A stretch of 64,000 bases of DNA from Lonsdalea britannica (lineage in GTDB: Bacteria; Pseudomonadota; Gammaproteobacteria; Enterobacterales; Enterobacteriaceae), in the NCBI RefSeq assembly GCF_002111595.1, contig NZ_LUTN01000003.1:186001-250000 (forward strand). Reading direction: 5' to 3'. The notes under the pieces were generated by a model that saw only the letters and a list, made by a program, of their open reading frames with translations, was not told the origin of the DNA and made no database searches. How positions within the stretch are numbered: position 1 is the stretch's first letter; every line of letters begins with the position of its first letter. This document shows positions 8,725 to 18,816 of this stretch, one piece after another. A program made the translations under genes and the position numbers.

Positions 8725-10515
8725 ATGAAAAGACTCTTTACCGCGCTGGTTATTCTGCTGGTGGTGCTTGCCGCTGGCATGAGTGCGTTAGTCGTGCTCA
8801 TCAACCCGAATGATTTTCGCGGCTACATGACTCGTCAGGTGGCGGCCCGGAGCGGCTATCAACTGAAGATGGACGGCGATCTGCGTTGGCACGTCTGGCC
8901 GCAGCTGAGCATTCTGTCCGGCGGGATGTCTCTGAGCGCGCCGGGCGCTCAGGCGCCGATTGTCAGCGCTGAGAACATGCGTCTGGACGTCAAGCTATGG
9001 CCTTTGCTGTCCCATCGGCTGGAAGTTAAGCAGGTCATGCTGAAAGGGGCGGTGGTCCGGCTCACCCCGGAAAGTCAGCCGAAAAAAAGCAATCAGCCGA
9101 TTGCCCCGCCGGGATCGTCCGAACCGGATATCGGCAGCGGCTGGCGTTTCGACATAGGGCGCATAGACGTCGCCGACAGTCTGCTGATTATGCAGCAGGA
9201 AAATGGCGAACAGCTCAATCTGCGCGACATCAATGTGCGTATGACGCGCGGCGGCCCCAATGAGGCGCAGCTGACGTTATCCACCCGCATTAACCGCGAC
9301 CAGCGCGATCTCTCTCTGTCGGGTTCGTCGGTGCTGGATATGCGTGAGTTTCCTCAGCGGATCAGCGCGCGCATCGACCGTCTGGATTATCAGCTGCAAG
9401 GCGCCGGGCTGCCTGCGAGCGGTATCACCGGCACAGGCTCTATGCAGGCCACTTACCAACGTCAGCCGGAAAAAGTTACCGTCAGCCAGTTTGCTCTGAG
9501 CGCTAATCAAAGCCAGTTAAGCGGAACCGCGGCCTATACGTCAGGGGTTGTGCCGGATTATACGGTCGACCTGCGCTCGGCGCAGCTGGATTTGGACACG
9601 CTGCTGGGACTGACTCAAAACGATGACGATACGGCCGATGCGGACAAAGCGTCCGCCGTGAAACCGGTTATCTCCAGCGATGTTTCGCCGCAGCTGGCGA
9701 ACAGCGGGCTGCGTAATTTCACCGCGCATTTCGCGTTGCGCGCTGACACTCTGATCTACCGCGGCGTCAAGATGAACCAGTTCAGCGTGAGCGGTGCCAA
9801 TCAGCGGGGTAAAGTGACGGTTGCCGAGCTGAGCGGCCAAGTAGGCGAAGGCCATTTTTCACTGCCGGGAACGCTGGATATTGATGCCTCTCCGGCGATT
9901 AACGTGCAGCCTGAACTGGAGAACGTCGAGTTAACCGATCTGATGCGGGTACTGACGTTGCCGGAAACGCTGAGCGGCACATTTACGATGCAGGGTAAAT
10001 TCAGCGGTGACAGCCTCACCGTGCCGGCAATGCTGTCCAAATGGCAGGGCAACGCCGCGCTACAGGCGAGCCGCCTGCGGCTGTATGGGCTGAACATTCC
10101 GCGCATGATCCAGCAGGCGGTGGAACGTAACAGCAATGGGGTTCAAGGGCAAAGCGGCGACGAGCATTACACCGAGATGCAGCAGATTACCGGTCAGGCC
10201 CGCCTGAATGCCGGGAAACTGCGGATGTACAATTTGGACGGGCGCTCGCAGATTCTGGCGGTCGGCGGGGAAGGGTTGCTGGATCTGCCTGCCCAAAGCT
10301 GTGACATCAATCTCAGCGTGCAGGTGATTGATGGTTGGCAGGGCGACGACCGCGTGGTACAGCTGTTGAAAAATACCCGGATTCCTTTCCGTCTGTATGG
10401 TCCGTTCGATAATCTGAACTATCAGTTACCGGTCGACCAGATGTTGCGTAAGCGTCTGCAAGACGAGCTGAAGCAACAGATCAACGACTGGTCGAAGAAG
10501 AACCAGCCTGACTGA
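8725..10515 (+). CDS. asmA: AsmA family outer-membrane assembly protein
   Basis: A 596-residue AsmA protein (E. coli 617). It has one N-terminal membrane segment (residues 4-26) and a large periplasmic region, with an N-terminal AsmA domain starting INPNDFRGYMTRQV and a C-terminal AsmA_2 repeat region rich in beta strands. Family knowledge: AsmA-like proteins are inner-membrane bridge-type lipid-transfer proteins that affect outer-membrane lipid and protein assembly. It begins 48 nt after dcd. The hairpin that follows marks the end of the operon. Confidence 0.93.
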   Translation: MKRLFTALVILLVVLAAGMSALVVLINPNDFRGYMTRQVAARSGYQLKMDGDLRWHVWPQLSILSGGMSLSAPGAQAPIVSAENMRLDVKLWPLLSHRLEVKQVMLKGAVVRLTPESQPKKSNQPIAPPGSSEPDIGSGWRFDIGRIDVADSLLIMQQENGEQLNLRDINVRMTRGGPNEAQLTLSTRINRDQRDLSLSGSSVLDMREFPQRISARIDRLDYQLQGAGLPASGITGTGSMQATYQRQPEKVTVSQFALSANQSQLSGTAAYTSGVVPDYTVDLRSAQLDLDTLLGLTQNDDDTADADKASAVKPVISSDVSPQLANSGLRNFTAHFALRADTLIYRGVKMNQFSVSGANQRGKVTVAELSGQVGEGHFSLPGTLDIDASPAINVQPELENVELTDLMRVLTLPETLSGTFTMQGKFSGDSLTVPAMLSKWQGNAALQASRLRLYGLNIPRMIQQAVERNSNGVQGQSGDEHYTEMQQITGQARLNAGKLRMYNLDGRSQILAVGGEGLLDLPAQSCDINLSVQVIDGWQGDDRVVQLLKNTRIPFRLYGPFDNLNYQLPVDQMLRKRLQDELKQQINDWSKKNQPD

Positions 10516-10520
10516 TATAC

Positions 10521-10557
10521 CTGAGGCCAGCCGGTGACGGCGCGGCCTCAGGGTTTT
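10521..10557 (+). terminator. Intrinsic terminator of the udk-dcd-asmA operon
   Basis: A CTGAGGCC/GGCCTCAG 8-bp stem is followed by GGTTTTTCC, 6 nt after the asmA stop codon. Confidence 0.85.
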
Positions 10558-10645
10558 TCCTCTCAGCCCACTTCATCATATATGTCACCCGATTTCGGGT
10601 ATAACTCCGTTACCCGAATAACGGGCATCTGCTAGGCTTTTCCTT

Positions 10646-11035
10646 TCACGCCACGGCGTCGGGGCACAGTCTCCTCCACCACGCCGGTTTCATATCCTCG
10701 AACGAGTGAGAAACAGGCATCAGCGCCACATCTTCCTGCTGGTCAAATACCCCAGTCAGCAGAGCGAGAGTGGGCGCATCGTCAATCGCGCCTAGCGAAC
10801 TGCCGCAGCGGGCGCAAAAGGCCCGGCTTGAGGCTTCGGAAGAACGATACAGGGACGGCTGACCTCCTTCGCCCGTCCAGGCAACATCCGCGGATGCAAA
10901 CTCCAGCCAGACGACCGTCTGGCCCCCTGTCTGTTTCTGACAGATATCGCAGGAGCAGGAGTGCGCTTTGGCGGGATTCAGCGCCTTGAATTGGATATAA
11001 CCGCATAGACATCCCCCGGATAGTTCGGCTGCCAT
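10646..11035 (-). CDS. GFA/CENP-V family zinc-binding protein
   Basis: A 129-residue protein of the GFA family (named after glutathione-dependent formaldehyde-activating enzyme). It shows the zinc-binding cysteine pattern: GGCLCGYIQF near the N-terminus, HSCSCDICQK near residue 31, and FCARCGSSL near residue 93. GAGGA lies about 9 nt before the ATG. Most family members have no proven reaction, and the formaldehyde role is disputed, so the function is open. It is a single minus-strand gene between asmA and yegH. Confidence 0.85.
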   Translation of the reverse strand: MAAELSGGCLCGYIQFKALNPAKAHSCSCDICQKQTGGQTVVWLEFASADVAWTGEGGQPSLYRSSEASSRAFCARCGSSLGAIDDAPTLALLTGVFDQQEDVALMPVSHSFEDMKPAWWRRLCPDAVA

Positions 11036-11196
11036 CGTCGTGATTCCTCATCGGTCAGTAATGTAGAGGCAATGTAGCAAAAATGGTTTGCTCCCACTAT
11101 GTGTGGCGTTGCGTAGAGGCGCTGGGGAGTAATGGGCGTCATCGCAGGAAAGCGATCTCGCGGGGCATGATAGTCGGACTTGAAGCTGTGAGGCAG

Positions 11197-11219
11197 TGCG
11201 CCGCTCAGTGAGCGGCGCA
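11197..11219 (-). other. Perfect 10-bp hairpin downstream of yegH
   Basis: TGCGCCGCTC and GAGCGGCGCA are separated by AGT, about 34 nt after the yegH stop (minus strand). Neither strand has a T tract. It is probably a 3'-end structure of yegH mRNA. Confidence 0.4.
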
Positions 11220-11252
11220 GGGGACGGTGTCGTCGGCCCTAAACTGAAGGGA

Positions 11253-12833
11253 TTAGACCTCGTACTCTATTTCGTTGTCGTCCTGTGGGATCACCAACAC
11301 CTTGATAATGCGGTGGCTTTCTACGGACAGCACCCGGAACAACACGTTATCGATGCGCACCTCGTCGCCTTCTTCCGGTATTTTTTGCGTATGTTCCATC
11401 AACAGGCCAGCCAACGTATGGAACTCGCGTTTCTCTTCCAGTTTCAAAGGGACGTACATCAGCAAATCTTCAACCGGCAGATAGCCGTTGGCGATAAGCG
11501 TGCCGTTTTCATTCATCTGAATATCGTGGCGCGCGTCCAGCTCTTCTCCTTCCAGCGGCAGGTTGCCCGCGATGGTTTCCATCACGTCGCTCAGCGTCAC
11601 AATGCCTTCGACCGAGCCGAACTCATCCACAATAAACGCGAAATGCGTATGCGCTTCGCGGAACTGCTCAAGCGCAGACAACAGCGAGAGTTGCTCCGGG
11701 AAGACCAGCGGTTGCCGGATGAGGGTTCTCAGGTCCAGAGGCTCGCCGTTTAACTGCTGACGCAGCAGCTCAATGACATGCACGACGCCGAGGGGTTCAT
11801 CCGACACATTACTGTCGGTAACGACCAGGCGGGTATGCGAATTTTTTTCCATCAGCGCGGGAAGGTTTTCCGGCGCGGTATTGATATCAACGTTTTCGAT
11901 ATCATGACGGGAAGTCATGATGCTGCCCACGGAACGCTGGGACATCCCGAGCACGCGCTCGATCATCCGCTGTTCCTGCTGATTGAAGACCTGCTGGCTG
12001 TCGGCATCGGTGCTGTCGGCGTGGGTCGTGGTTTCTCGATCCCCGTCTTCCTGCTCGCCGCGCAGCAGTTTCAGCACCGCTTCAGCCGTGCGCTGACGCA
12101 GCGGCATGGCCGAAGAGAGGAAACGGCGTCGATTAAACATCGCTACCTGATTCAGCATCTCTATCATGACGGAGAAGCCGATCGCCGCGTAGAGATAGCC
12201 TTTGGGGATGTAGTAGCCGAAAGCTTCCGCCACCAGACTGAAGCCGATCATCAAAAGGAAGCTCAGACACAGAATAACGATGGTGGGGTGGGCGCTGACG
12301 AAACGGGTAAGCGGCTTACTGGCCAGCAGCATCAGGCCGATGGCGATGGTCACTGCGGCCATCATGACCAATAAATGGTCGGTCATACCGACGGCGGTGA
12401 TCACCGAATCCAGTGAGAAGATCGCGTCAAGCACCACAATTTGCGCCACCACGGGCCAAAAGCGCGCGCCTTTACGTTGATTTTGCTGATCCTCGTCTTT
12501 GCCTTCGAGCCGTTCGTTGAGCTCCATCGTTCCTTTAAAGAGGAGGAATAGGCCGCCGATCAGTACGATAAGATCGCGTGCGCTGAATTCTTGTCCCAGC
12601 ATGGAGAACAAGGGCGAGGTCAGTGTGACCAGCCAGGAGAGTGAAGAGAGTAGAACGAATCGCATCAGCAGTGCTAATGACAAGCCGACGACCCTTGCGC
12701 GATCCCTTAATTTTTCCGGCAGTTTTTCAGCAAGAATTGCGATGAACACCAGATTATCAATGCCCAACACCAGCTCCAGCACCACCAACGTGGCCAGACC
12801 GGCCCAGATTGTTGGATCGACCATCCATTCCAT
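11253..12833 (-). CDS. yegH: TerC-domain/CBS/CorC_HlyC membrane protein YegH
   Basis: A 526-residue protein matching E. coli YegH in length, sequence and location beside wza. An N-terminal TerC-like integral membrane domain (residues 1-235) has the acidic motifs ELVLGIDN near 20-27 and [16 protein letters not shown] near 133-148. After a linker there are two CBS domains (about 300-425; [29 protein letters not shown]) and a C-terminal CorC/HlyC transporter-associated domain. The family is thought to act in metal-ion transport or membrane homeostasis, with the substrate unproven. It is divergent from the exopolysaccharide operon. Confidence 0.92.
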   Translation of the reverse strand: MEWMVDPTIWAGLATLVVLELVLGIDNLVFIAILAEKLPEKLRDRARVVGLSLALLMRFVLLSSLSWLVTLTSPLFSMLGQEFSARDLIVLIGGLFLLFKGTMELNERLEGKDEDQQNQRKGARFWPVVAQIVVLDAIFSLDSVITAVGMTDHLLVMMAAVTIAIGLMLLASKPLTRFVSAHPTIVILCLSFLLMIGFSLVAEAFGYYIPKGYLYAAIGFSVMIEMLNQVAMFNRRRFLSSAMPLRQRTAEAVLKLLRGEQEDGDRETTTHADSTDADSQQVFNQQEQRMIERVLGMSQRSVGSIMTSRHDIENVDINTAPENLPALMEKNSHTRLVVTDSNVSDEPLGVVHVIELLRQQLNGEPLDLRTLIRQPLVFPEQLSLLSALEQFREAHTHFAFIVDEFGSVEGIVTLSDVMETIAGNLPLEGEELDARHDIQMNENGTLIANGYLPVEDLLMYVPLKLEEKREFHTLAGLLMEHTQKIPEEGDEVRIDNVLFRVLSVESHRIIKVLVIPQDDNEIEYEV

Positions 12834-12956
12834 AATCGGAAATTACCTCTATTAACATCATGTATTTAATAACCGGATAGGTTATCAGGACACACCCCAT
12901 CCCACCAGACATTGTGCCCCTGCGGGCTAATTCCTCACGTGGGCGAAGCGTGGTTA

Positions 12957-12970
12957 TAGGAATAAACCTA
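12957..12970 (+). promoter_or_regulatory. RcsAB-box-like operator
   Basis: TAGGAATAAACCTA matches 11 of 14 positions of the RcsAB consensus TAAGAATATTCCTA. It lies about 740 nt before wza, comparable to the far-upstream RcsAB boxes of amylovoran and colanic acid operons. Regulation by the Rcs phosphorelay is inferred. Confidence 0.6.
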
Positions 12971-13321
12971 GGGGAAAGAAAAACCGAAGGTGCTATCTTC
13001 CGGTAACAAATATTATTTAAGGATTTATTTAGTTATGGCTAATAAACCCACCTCTTTCAAGCTTAAATACGGACTTAATATCGTGTTTTTGCAACGAATC
13101 AGGGGCGTCTGCCAAAAATAAAGAGGGGCGTTATAGCCATTATCCGAAAATGGCGTTGTCGTCGATATTCACCTTGTCATCAGGAATTATTTTTCCCTAT
13201 GCTTTTGAAGCGTGAATAAGGTTTATTTATTCATGAATTGAATTCTATTTTCGGGTGTTTTTCCTATTGATTTTACAGATAGCACACAGAATTTATGTTT
13301 GCCTTAAAGAAAGAAATGTAT

Positions 13322-13359
13322 TTAGCGGATTGGTTGCTGCAAGCCAAGGGCGGTAGCGT
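13322..13359 (+). promoter_or_regulatory. JUMPstart sequence with ops element (RfaH recruitment)
   Basis: The stretch GGTTGCTGCAAGCCAAGGG followed by GGCGGTAGCGT at 13349-13359 matches the 3' part of the JUMPstart consensus. GGCGGTAGCGT is the ops core, where RNA polymerase pauses and RfaH loads to allow long-operon transcription of surface polysaccharide genes. It sits about 337 nt upstream of wza, inside the leader. Confidence 0.92.
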
Positions 13360-13695
13360 ACCTAAATCTGGGTAATTAAATAACTTTTGTCGGTAACTTT
13401 AATTACTTTTTGAGGGTTATCATTAAGCTGTTCTAATGTTTTATTCGGGCCGTGAATGTCCGTCTCTTAATCAAGAGCCAGCAACAAACACAACCTTAAT
13501 AGGGTTAATGAACGGAGTGGAAACACAATTGATGATAAGAAGAAGGAAAGTGATGTATTGGGCAGAAACATGCCGTAATCTGATATTTCCAAGCCTTAAC
13601 GCTAATAGAACTTTCTTATTTCACAAACATGACAGTTTTTTCTTATAACTGGTGCGCCCTTTACTTCCATTATTGAAAAGCGATGGCATAACAGG

Positions 13696-14832
13696 ATGAT
13701 AAACCTAAAAATGAGATTAGTTCCGCTGCTTGTTTCGACGATATTACTGGGAGGGTGTACGGTTATTCCGGGTTCGCACCTCTCGATCTCCGATAAAGAA
13801 GTGGTGGAACAGCCGGATGACGATTTCAATATCAGCAAACTGGTGAATGTATACCCGATTACCCCTTCATTAATTGATCGTCTTCGGACCAAACCTGTCA
13901 TTGCACAGGCTAATCCGCACCTGGAGCAAGAGCTGCAAAGTTACGAATATCGCATTGGCGTGGGCGATGTCCTGATGGTGACGGTCTGGGATCATCCTGA
14001 ACTGACCACGCCGGCGGGGACATACCGTAGCGCCAGCGATACCGGCAACTGGGTCCACTCTGACGGCACCATCTTCTACCCCTATATCGGCAAGGTGAAG
14101 GTGGCGGGCAAGACGGTCAGCGAAGTGCGCGGCGAGATTATGCGTCGCCTGGCGCAGTACATCGAATCGCCGCAGGTTGAAGTCAGCATTGCGGCGTTCC
14201 GCTCGCAGAAAGCTTACGTTACGGGCGAAGTCTCCAAGTCGGGTCAACAGGCTATCACCAACGTGCCGTTGACCATCCTTGACGCCATCAACAGCGCGGG
14301 TGGCCTGACCACTAACGCCGACTGGCGCAACCTGATTCTGACTCATGACGGTAAAGACGAGCGGATTTCGCTGCAGGCGTTGATGCAGAACGGCGATCTG
14401 TCCCAGAACCGGTTGTTGTATCCGGGCGATATTCTGTTTATCCCGCGCGATGATGATTTGAAAATCTTCGTGATGGGCGAAGTCAACAAACAGACTACGT
14501 TGAAAATGGACCGCAGCGGCATGACGCTGACCGAAGCGTTGGGCAATGCGGAAGGGATGAACCAGTCCTTCGCCGATGCGACCGGGGTGTTCGTTATCCG
14601 TCCGTTGCATGGCACCCAGGGGCCGAAGTTGGCGAACATCTACCAGTTGAATACGTCGGATGCGACCTCGCTGGTCATGGGTTCCGAATTCAAATTGCAA
14701 CCTTATGACGTGGTGTATGTCACGACGGCGCCGGTGGCGCGTTGGAACCGTCTGATCACGCAGCTGGTGCCGACGATTGGCGGGTTCAACGATCTCAGCG
14801 AAGGCTCGTTGCGTATCCGCAACTGGCCCTAG
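13696..14832 (+). CDS. wza: Outer-membrane polysaccharide export lipoprotein Wza
   Basis: A 378-residue Wza/AmsH exporter, the octameric outer-membrane channel for capsule and exopolysaccharide. It has a lipoprotein signal with lipobox LLGGC (Cys about 21), the poly-export domain starting [20 protein letters not shown], then SLBB repeats (for example [20 protein letters not shown] and [15 protein letters not shown]), and a C-terminal amphipathic helix region near [16 protein letters not shown]. The start at 13696 (MINLK) aligns with E. coli Wza; a second ATG at 13711 is possible and the ribosome site is weak for both. It is the first gene of the operon. Confidence 0.95.
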   Translation: MINLKMRLVPLLVSTILLGGCTVIPGSHLSISDKEVVEQPDDDFNISKLVNVYPITPSLIDRLRTKPVIAQANPHLEQELQSYEYRIGVGDVLMVTVWDHPELTTPAGTYRSASDTGNWVHSDGTIFYPYIGKVKVAGKTVSEVRGEIMRRLAQYIESPQVEVSIAAFRSQKAYVTGEVSKSGQQAITNVPLTILDAINSAGGLTTNADWRNLILTHDGKDERISLQALMQNGDLSQNRLLYPGDILFIPRDDDLKIFVMGEVNKQTTLKMDRSGMTLTEALGNAEGMNQSFADATGVFVIRPLHGTQGPKLANIYQLNTSDATSLVMGSEFKLQPYDVVYVTTAPVARWNRLITQLVPTIGGFNDLSEGSLRIRNWP

Positions 14833-14845
14833 GAGTTAGGAAGCG

Positions 14846-15280
14846 ATGTTTGATTCCATTCTGGTGGTCTGTGTCGGCAACATCTGCCGCTCTCCGACGG
14901 GGGAGCGGTTATTGAAGCAGGCGCTTCCGGACAAGACAGTGGCCTCGGCCGGACTGGGCGCGCTGGTCGGCAAACCCGCGGACAGAGTGGCAACGGAAGT
15001 CGCGGCCGGGCATGGCTTGTCGCTGGAGGGGCATAGCGCGCGTCAGCTGACCGGCGCGCTGTGCCGCCAGTTTGACCTGATTCTGGTGATGGAGAAGGGC
15101 CACATTGATGCGGTTGGCCGTCTTGCGCCGGAAGTGAGAGGGAAAACCATGCTGTTCGGCCATTGGCTGAACCAGCAGGAAATCGACGACCCTTACCGTA
15201 GAAGTCGTGAAACGTTTGAAATGGTATACACCCAATTAGAACAGTCTGCCCATCAATGGGCGCAGGCACTGAGCCGTTAA
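14846..15280 (+). CDS. wzb: Low-molecular-weight protein-tyrosine phosphatase Wzb
   Basis: A 144-residue LMW phosphotyrosine phosphatase that dephosphorylates the Wzc tyrosine cluster and so keeps polymer export cycling. The P-loop CVGNICRSPT (CX5RS, residues 9-16) and the general-acid loop DDPYRRS near 114 are both intact. A good ribosome site (TAGGAAGCG) lies before the ATG. It is separated from wza by 13 nt and from wzc by 15 nt. Confidence 0.96.
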   Translation: MFDSILVVCVGNICRSPTGERLLKQALPDKTVASAGLGALVGKPADRVATEVAAGHGLSLEGHSARQLTGALCRQFDLILVMEKGHIDAVGRLAPEVRGKTMLFGHWLNQQEIDDPYRRSRETFEMVYTQLEQSAHQWAQALSR

Positions 15281-15295
15281 CCTGCAGGGATTAAG

Positions 15296-17469
15296 ATGTC
15301 AGAGAAAATTGCCGTGAAAACATCTGAAATTGATAAATCAGACGATGTCGATTTGGGCCGTTTACTGGGAACAATGCTGGATAACCGCTGGCTTATTATC
15401 AGCGTCACCACCATTTTTACTGTTCTCGGCATTCTCTATGTATTAATGGCGACGCCGATATATCGCGCCGACGCGTTAATTCAGGTGGAGCAGGATGCGG
15501 GAGACAGTCTCTTGAAAGATGTCTCTAGTATGTTGCCGGACGCCAAGCCGCAATCTGCCGCTGAGATTGAATTAATCAAATCCCGGATGGTGATTGGGAA
15601 AACTGTTCAGGACTTATCGTTGGACACGGAGGTGGAGCAAAAATACTTCCCAGGCATCGGTAAAGGCCTTGCGCGTATTATGAATCAGAAGTCGGGAAAT
15701 ATCGCCATTTCGCGCCTGCAAGTCCCCGGCATATTAATGAATAAAATGCTGACGCTGGAAGTGCTGGATGGCGGGCGCTATCACCTGACCGACAGCGACG
15801 GCCGCGTTGATATTACGGGGAAAGTCGGACAGCTGGAAAGTCACGACAGGGTTTCTATTCTGGTCAGTGATATTGAAGCGCCGGAAGGAACGGAATTCAA
15901 CGTACGTAAATTGGACGAGCTGACGGCGATTAATAAAACGCTCAATGCGCTGGCGGTGGCGGATAAAGGCAAAGATACCGGCGTATTATCCCTGACGCTG
16001 GAAGGCGTTAACCCGGAGCTGACGCAAAAGATTCTGGACAGCATCGCCAATAATTATCTGCAGCAGAACGTTGAACGGAAATCGGCGGAAGCGGCGAAAA
16101 GTTTGGAGTTCCTCAAAGGCCAGTTGCCTATTGTACGAACCTCGTTGGATGAGGCGGAAAATAAGCTGAATCTGTTCCGCCAGCAGAATGATTCTGTGGA
16201 TCTCTCGCTGGAAGCGAAGTCCGTGCTGGATACGATTGTGGGCGTTGAGTCTCAGTTGAACGAGCTGACCTTCAAAGAAGCGGAAATTTCCAAGCTCTAC
16301 ACCAAGGAGCATCCGGCGTACCGCGCCTGATGGAAAAACGCAAAACGCTGGAAGATGAGCGGAACAAGCTGAACAAACGCGTCAACAGCATGCCCAAGAC
16401 GCAACAGGAAATTCTGCGGTTGACGCGTGACGTCAACGTCGGTCAGGAAGTCTATGTCCAACTGATGAATAAACAGCAGGAACTCAGCATCAACAAGGCC
16501 AGCACCGTCGGCAACGTGCGGATCATCGACTCTGCGATGGTGGAAATGAGCCCGGTGAAACCGAAGAAAGCGCTGATGGTGTTGCTGTCTATCATCCTTG
16601 GCGCCATGGTATCCGTCGCTTTCGTTGTGCTCAAAACCGTACTGCATAAAGGGATTGAAAACCCAGAGCAGTTGGAAGAGCTGGGCGTCAACGTTTACGC
16701 CAGCGTGCCGCTGTCCGAATGGCAGCAGAAGAAAGATCGTGAAACGGCCGTCAGACACAAACGCGGCAGCCCTATGGTTCCGGCGCTGCTGGCGATGGGC
16801 AATCCGACCGATCTGGCGATCGAAGCGATCCGAAGTCTGCGCACCAGCCTGCACTTCGCCATGATGGAAGCGAAAAATAACGTGCTGATGATTTCGGGCG
16901 CCAGTCCCGGTATCGGCAAGTCTTTCATCAGCGCCAACCTGGGGGCGGTCGTCGCCCAGTCGGGTCAGCGCGTGCTGGTGGTGGACTGCGACATGCGCAA
17001 AGGCTATGCCCACCAGCTGATGGGGACGAGCGGCGACAAAGGGTTGTCAGATATTCTGTCTGGACAGCTTGCCGCAGAAACCACGGTGCGTCAGACGGCG
17101 CAGGAAAATCTGAGTTTTATTCCACGTGGTCAGATCCCGCCGAACCCGTCGGAACTGTTGATGCACAATAACTTCTCCCGTTTCCTGGGGTGGGCAAGTG
17201 AAAACTTCGACATCGTTCTGCTGGATACGCCGCCGATTCTGGCGGTGACCGACGCGGCGATCATCAGTCGTCAGGTGGGCACGTCGCTGCTGGTGGCGCG
17301 TTTCCTGGTGAACACGCCGAAAGAGATCGAAGTCAGTATCCGCCGTTTCGAGCAAAACGGTACTGACATCAAAGGCGTGATCTTGAACGCTGTTGTGAAA
17401 CGCGCGGCCAGCTATTACGGAGATGGCAGTTACAACTACTATGCGTATGAATATAAGTCGGATAACTAA
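15296..17469 (+). pseudogene. wzc: Tyrosine-protein kinase Wzc, split by one frameshift
   Basis: Together the two frames encode a 724-residue polysaccharide co-polymerase and BY-kinase (E. coli 720). Part 1 (15296-16330, 344 aa) has a Wzz domain, one membrane segment near residues 32-52 and the periplasmic region up to KEHPAYRA. Part 2 (16330-17469, 379 aa) resumes with MEKRKTLEDER and has the second membrane segment, Walker A (GASPGIGKS), VLVVDCDMRKG, LLDTPP and a C-terminal cluster of seven tyrosines. At 16325-16330 the sequence GCCTGATGG would read A-L-M if one C were restored. The stop and the next ATG overlap as TGATG, which would allow re-initiation, but the break falls inside the periplasmic coiled coil. 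An assembly error or a real export defect are both possible. Confidence 0.88.
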
Positions 17470-17622
17470 CGACCGCTGATTGAGCGGCAGGCGTATATCC
17501 GACGTCGAAGGGTCTGGAAGCCCTATTGCTTGGCGGCTTCCAGACCGCACCGCTGCGATATCGCCGTCCGACGCCTGCCACCCTCCTATCTGTCGTTCAT
17601 TTTATTTAGAGCGTATTCGCTA

Positions 17623-18774
17623 ATGTCTATAGCCATTGAAAGTAACGCCCCGGCAGTGAACTATAGGGAAGGTGCTCTGACATCGACATTGCGTTGGCTG
17701 ATCGCTGCCCTGTTTATCGCCACGCCGTTAAACCCCTATATCAGTGACATGACCGTATATTTATGGCTGCCATTGGTGTTCTTGGATTTCCAGTTTCTTG
17801 CGCGACTCAAAAAGGTCACGTTAAAACCGACGCTGTTCATCCTGCTGTTTCTCAGCTTTTGTCTGATGATTGGACGTATTGATATTGCAGTCAAAGGCAC
17901 GGCTATCAGCCTCGGCGTCATTTATCTGATCAAAGTGGGTAAGCCAATTGTCGACAAGATCTTCGTCTGCCTGATCTTTTCCGCGCTGTGGTGCGTGTTG
18001 CAATTTATCGCTTTCCAATTTGGACAAGAGTATTCCGCCATGCTTGGCCCCAGCGCGATATCGACGCTCATCTGGGGTGCCTATGCGACAGAGACTTACA
18101 CGAACCAATATGTCGTCTTCTTCCTTCCGCGTATGTCGGGGTTATCCCGAGAGGCTGGCTTCTTTGTATCGCTGCTGCTGATTACCTTTATCATCAGAGC
18201 AAGAGATAAAAAGCTGACCAAAAAAGAGATACTGATTTTTATTCTGGCCTTTATGTTCAGCCTGTCCAAAGTCTCTCTGGTGCTGTTTATCTTCCTGTTT
18301 CTGTATTTGCTGCGGCATTACATTCGAAAAATACCCGTCAACATCACGATTATGGCGTTTATTTTTCTGTCAGTTTGCCTGGCGCATTACCTGAATGTGG
18401 GGTCGCCGGATTACTTTTACGATCATGAATCTTTCGCTCACCGTTTCTCTCCGTCCTATTTATTGACGGATATGAAGCTGCCTAACCTGCTATTTGGTTG
18501 CGATAGGGAATATGAGTGTTTCAACAGCAGCCAGCCGATCATCGGTTTCTTCGAGCCTAAAGGACTCAAACCCAATATTGGCCTGTCGGGCATTTTGGTG
18601 GAAATGGGCGTATTTGGACTGATGACGATCTTTCTGGCTTCCGTGTTATTGAAACTGGATAGCTATGATATGGGGATCCTGATCTGTTTCACGCAGACCG
18701 TCACGCTCTTCACCGTCGATAGCTTCATTATCCTCACGTATTACTACATCATCACGAACAAACAATATCGTTAG
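17623..18774 (+). CDS. Putative polysaccharide polymerase Wzy (O-antigen-polymerase-like)
   Basis: A 383-residue integral membrane protein with about ten hydrophobic segments and a large periplasmic loop (roughly 255-330) holding GSPDYFYDHESFAHRFSP. Its size, topology and place among wza-wzb-wzc and glycosyltransferases fit a Wzy polymerase, which joins repeat units on undecaprenyl diphosphate in the periplasm. Such proteins share little sequence, so this is by context and topology. The start MSIAIES (17623) is preferred to an upstream in-frame ATG because the extra 31 residues are Arg-rich and unlike a membrane N-terminus. Confidence 0.75.
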   Translation: MSIAIESNAPAVNYREGALTSTLRWLIAALFIATPLNPYISDMTVYLWLPLVFLDFQFLARLKKVTLKPTLFILLFLSFCLMIGRIDIAVKGTAISLGVIYLIKVGKPIVDKIFVCLIFSALWCVLQFIAFQFGQEYSAMLGPSAISTLIWGAYATETYTNQYVVFFLPRMSGLSREAGFFVSLLLITFIIRARDKKLTKKEILIFILAFMFSLSKVSLVLFIFLFLYLLRHYIRKIPVNITIMAFIFLSVCLAHYLNVGSPDYFYDHESFAHRFSPSYLLTDMKLPNLLFGCDREYECFNSSQPIIGFFEPKGLKPNIGLSGILVEMGVFGLMTIFLASVLLKLDSYDMGILICFTQTVTLFTVDSFIILTYYYIITNKQYR

Positions 18775-18816
18775 GGATGATACCGATACTTTTAACCAGA
18801 CCATCAGGGTGATCAT

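Larger units (their letters stand above)
12834..13695. other. Leader and regulatory region of the exopolysaccharide operon
   Basis: An 862-bp AT-rich gap between divergent yegH and wza. It holds an RcsAB-like box (12957-12970) and a JUMPstart/ops element (13322-13359), annotated separately. About 335 nt lie between ops and the wza start, giving a long transcribed leader. A 70-codon open frame at 13436-13648 has no ribosome site or family likeness and is not called. Confidence 0.7.

Noticed and set aside
13436-13648. 70-codon open frame in the wza leader
   Set aside because: No ribosome site, no family likeness, and it lies in a known type of regulatory leader.
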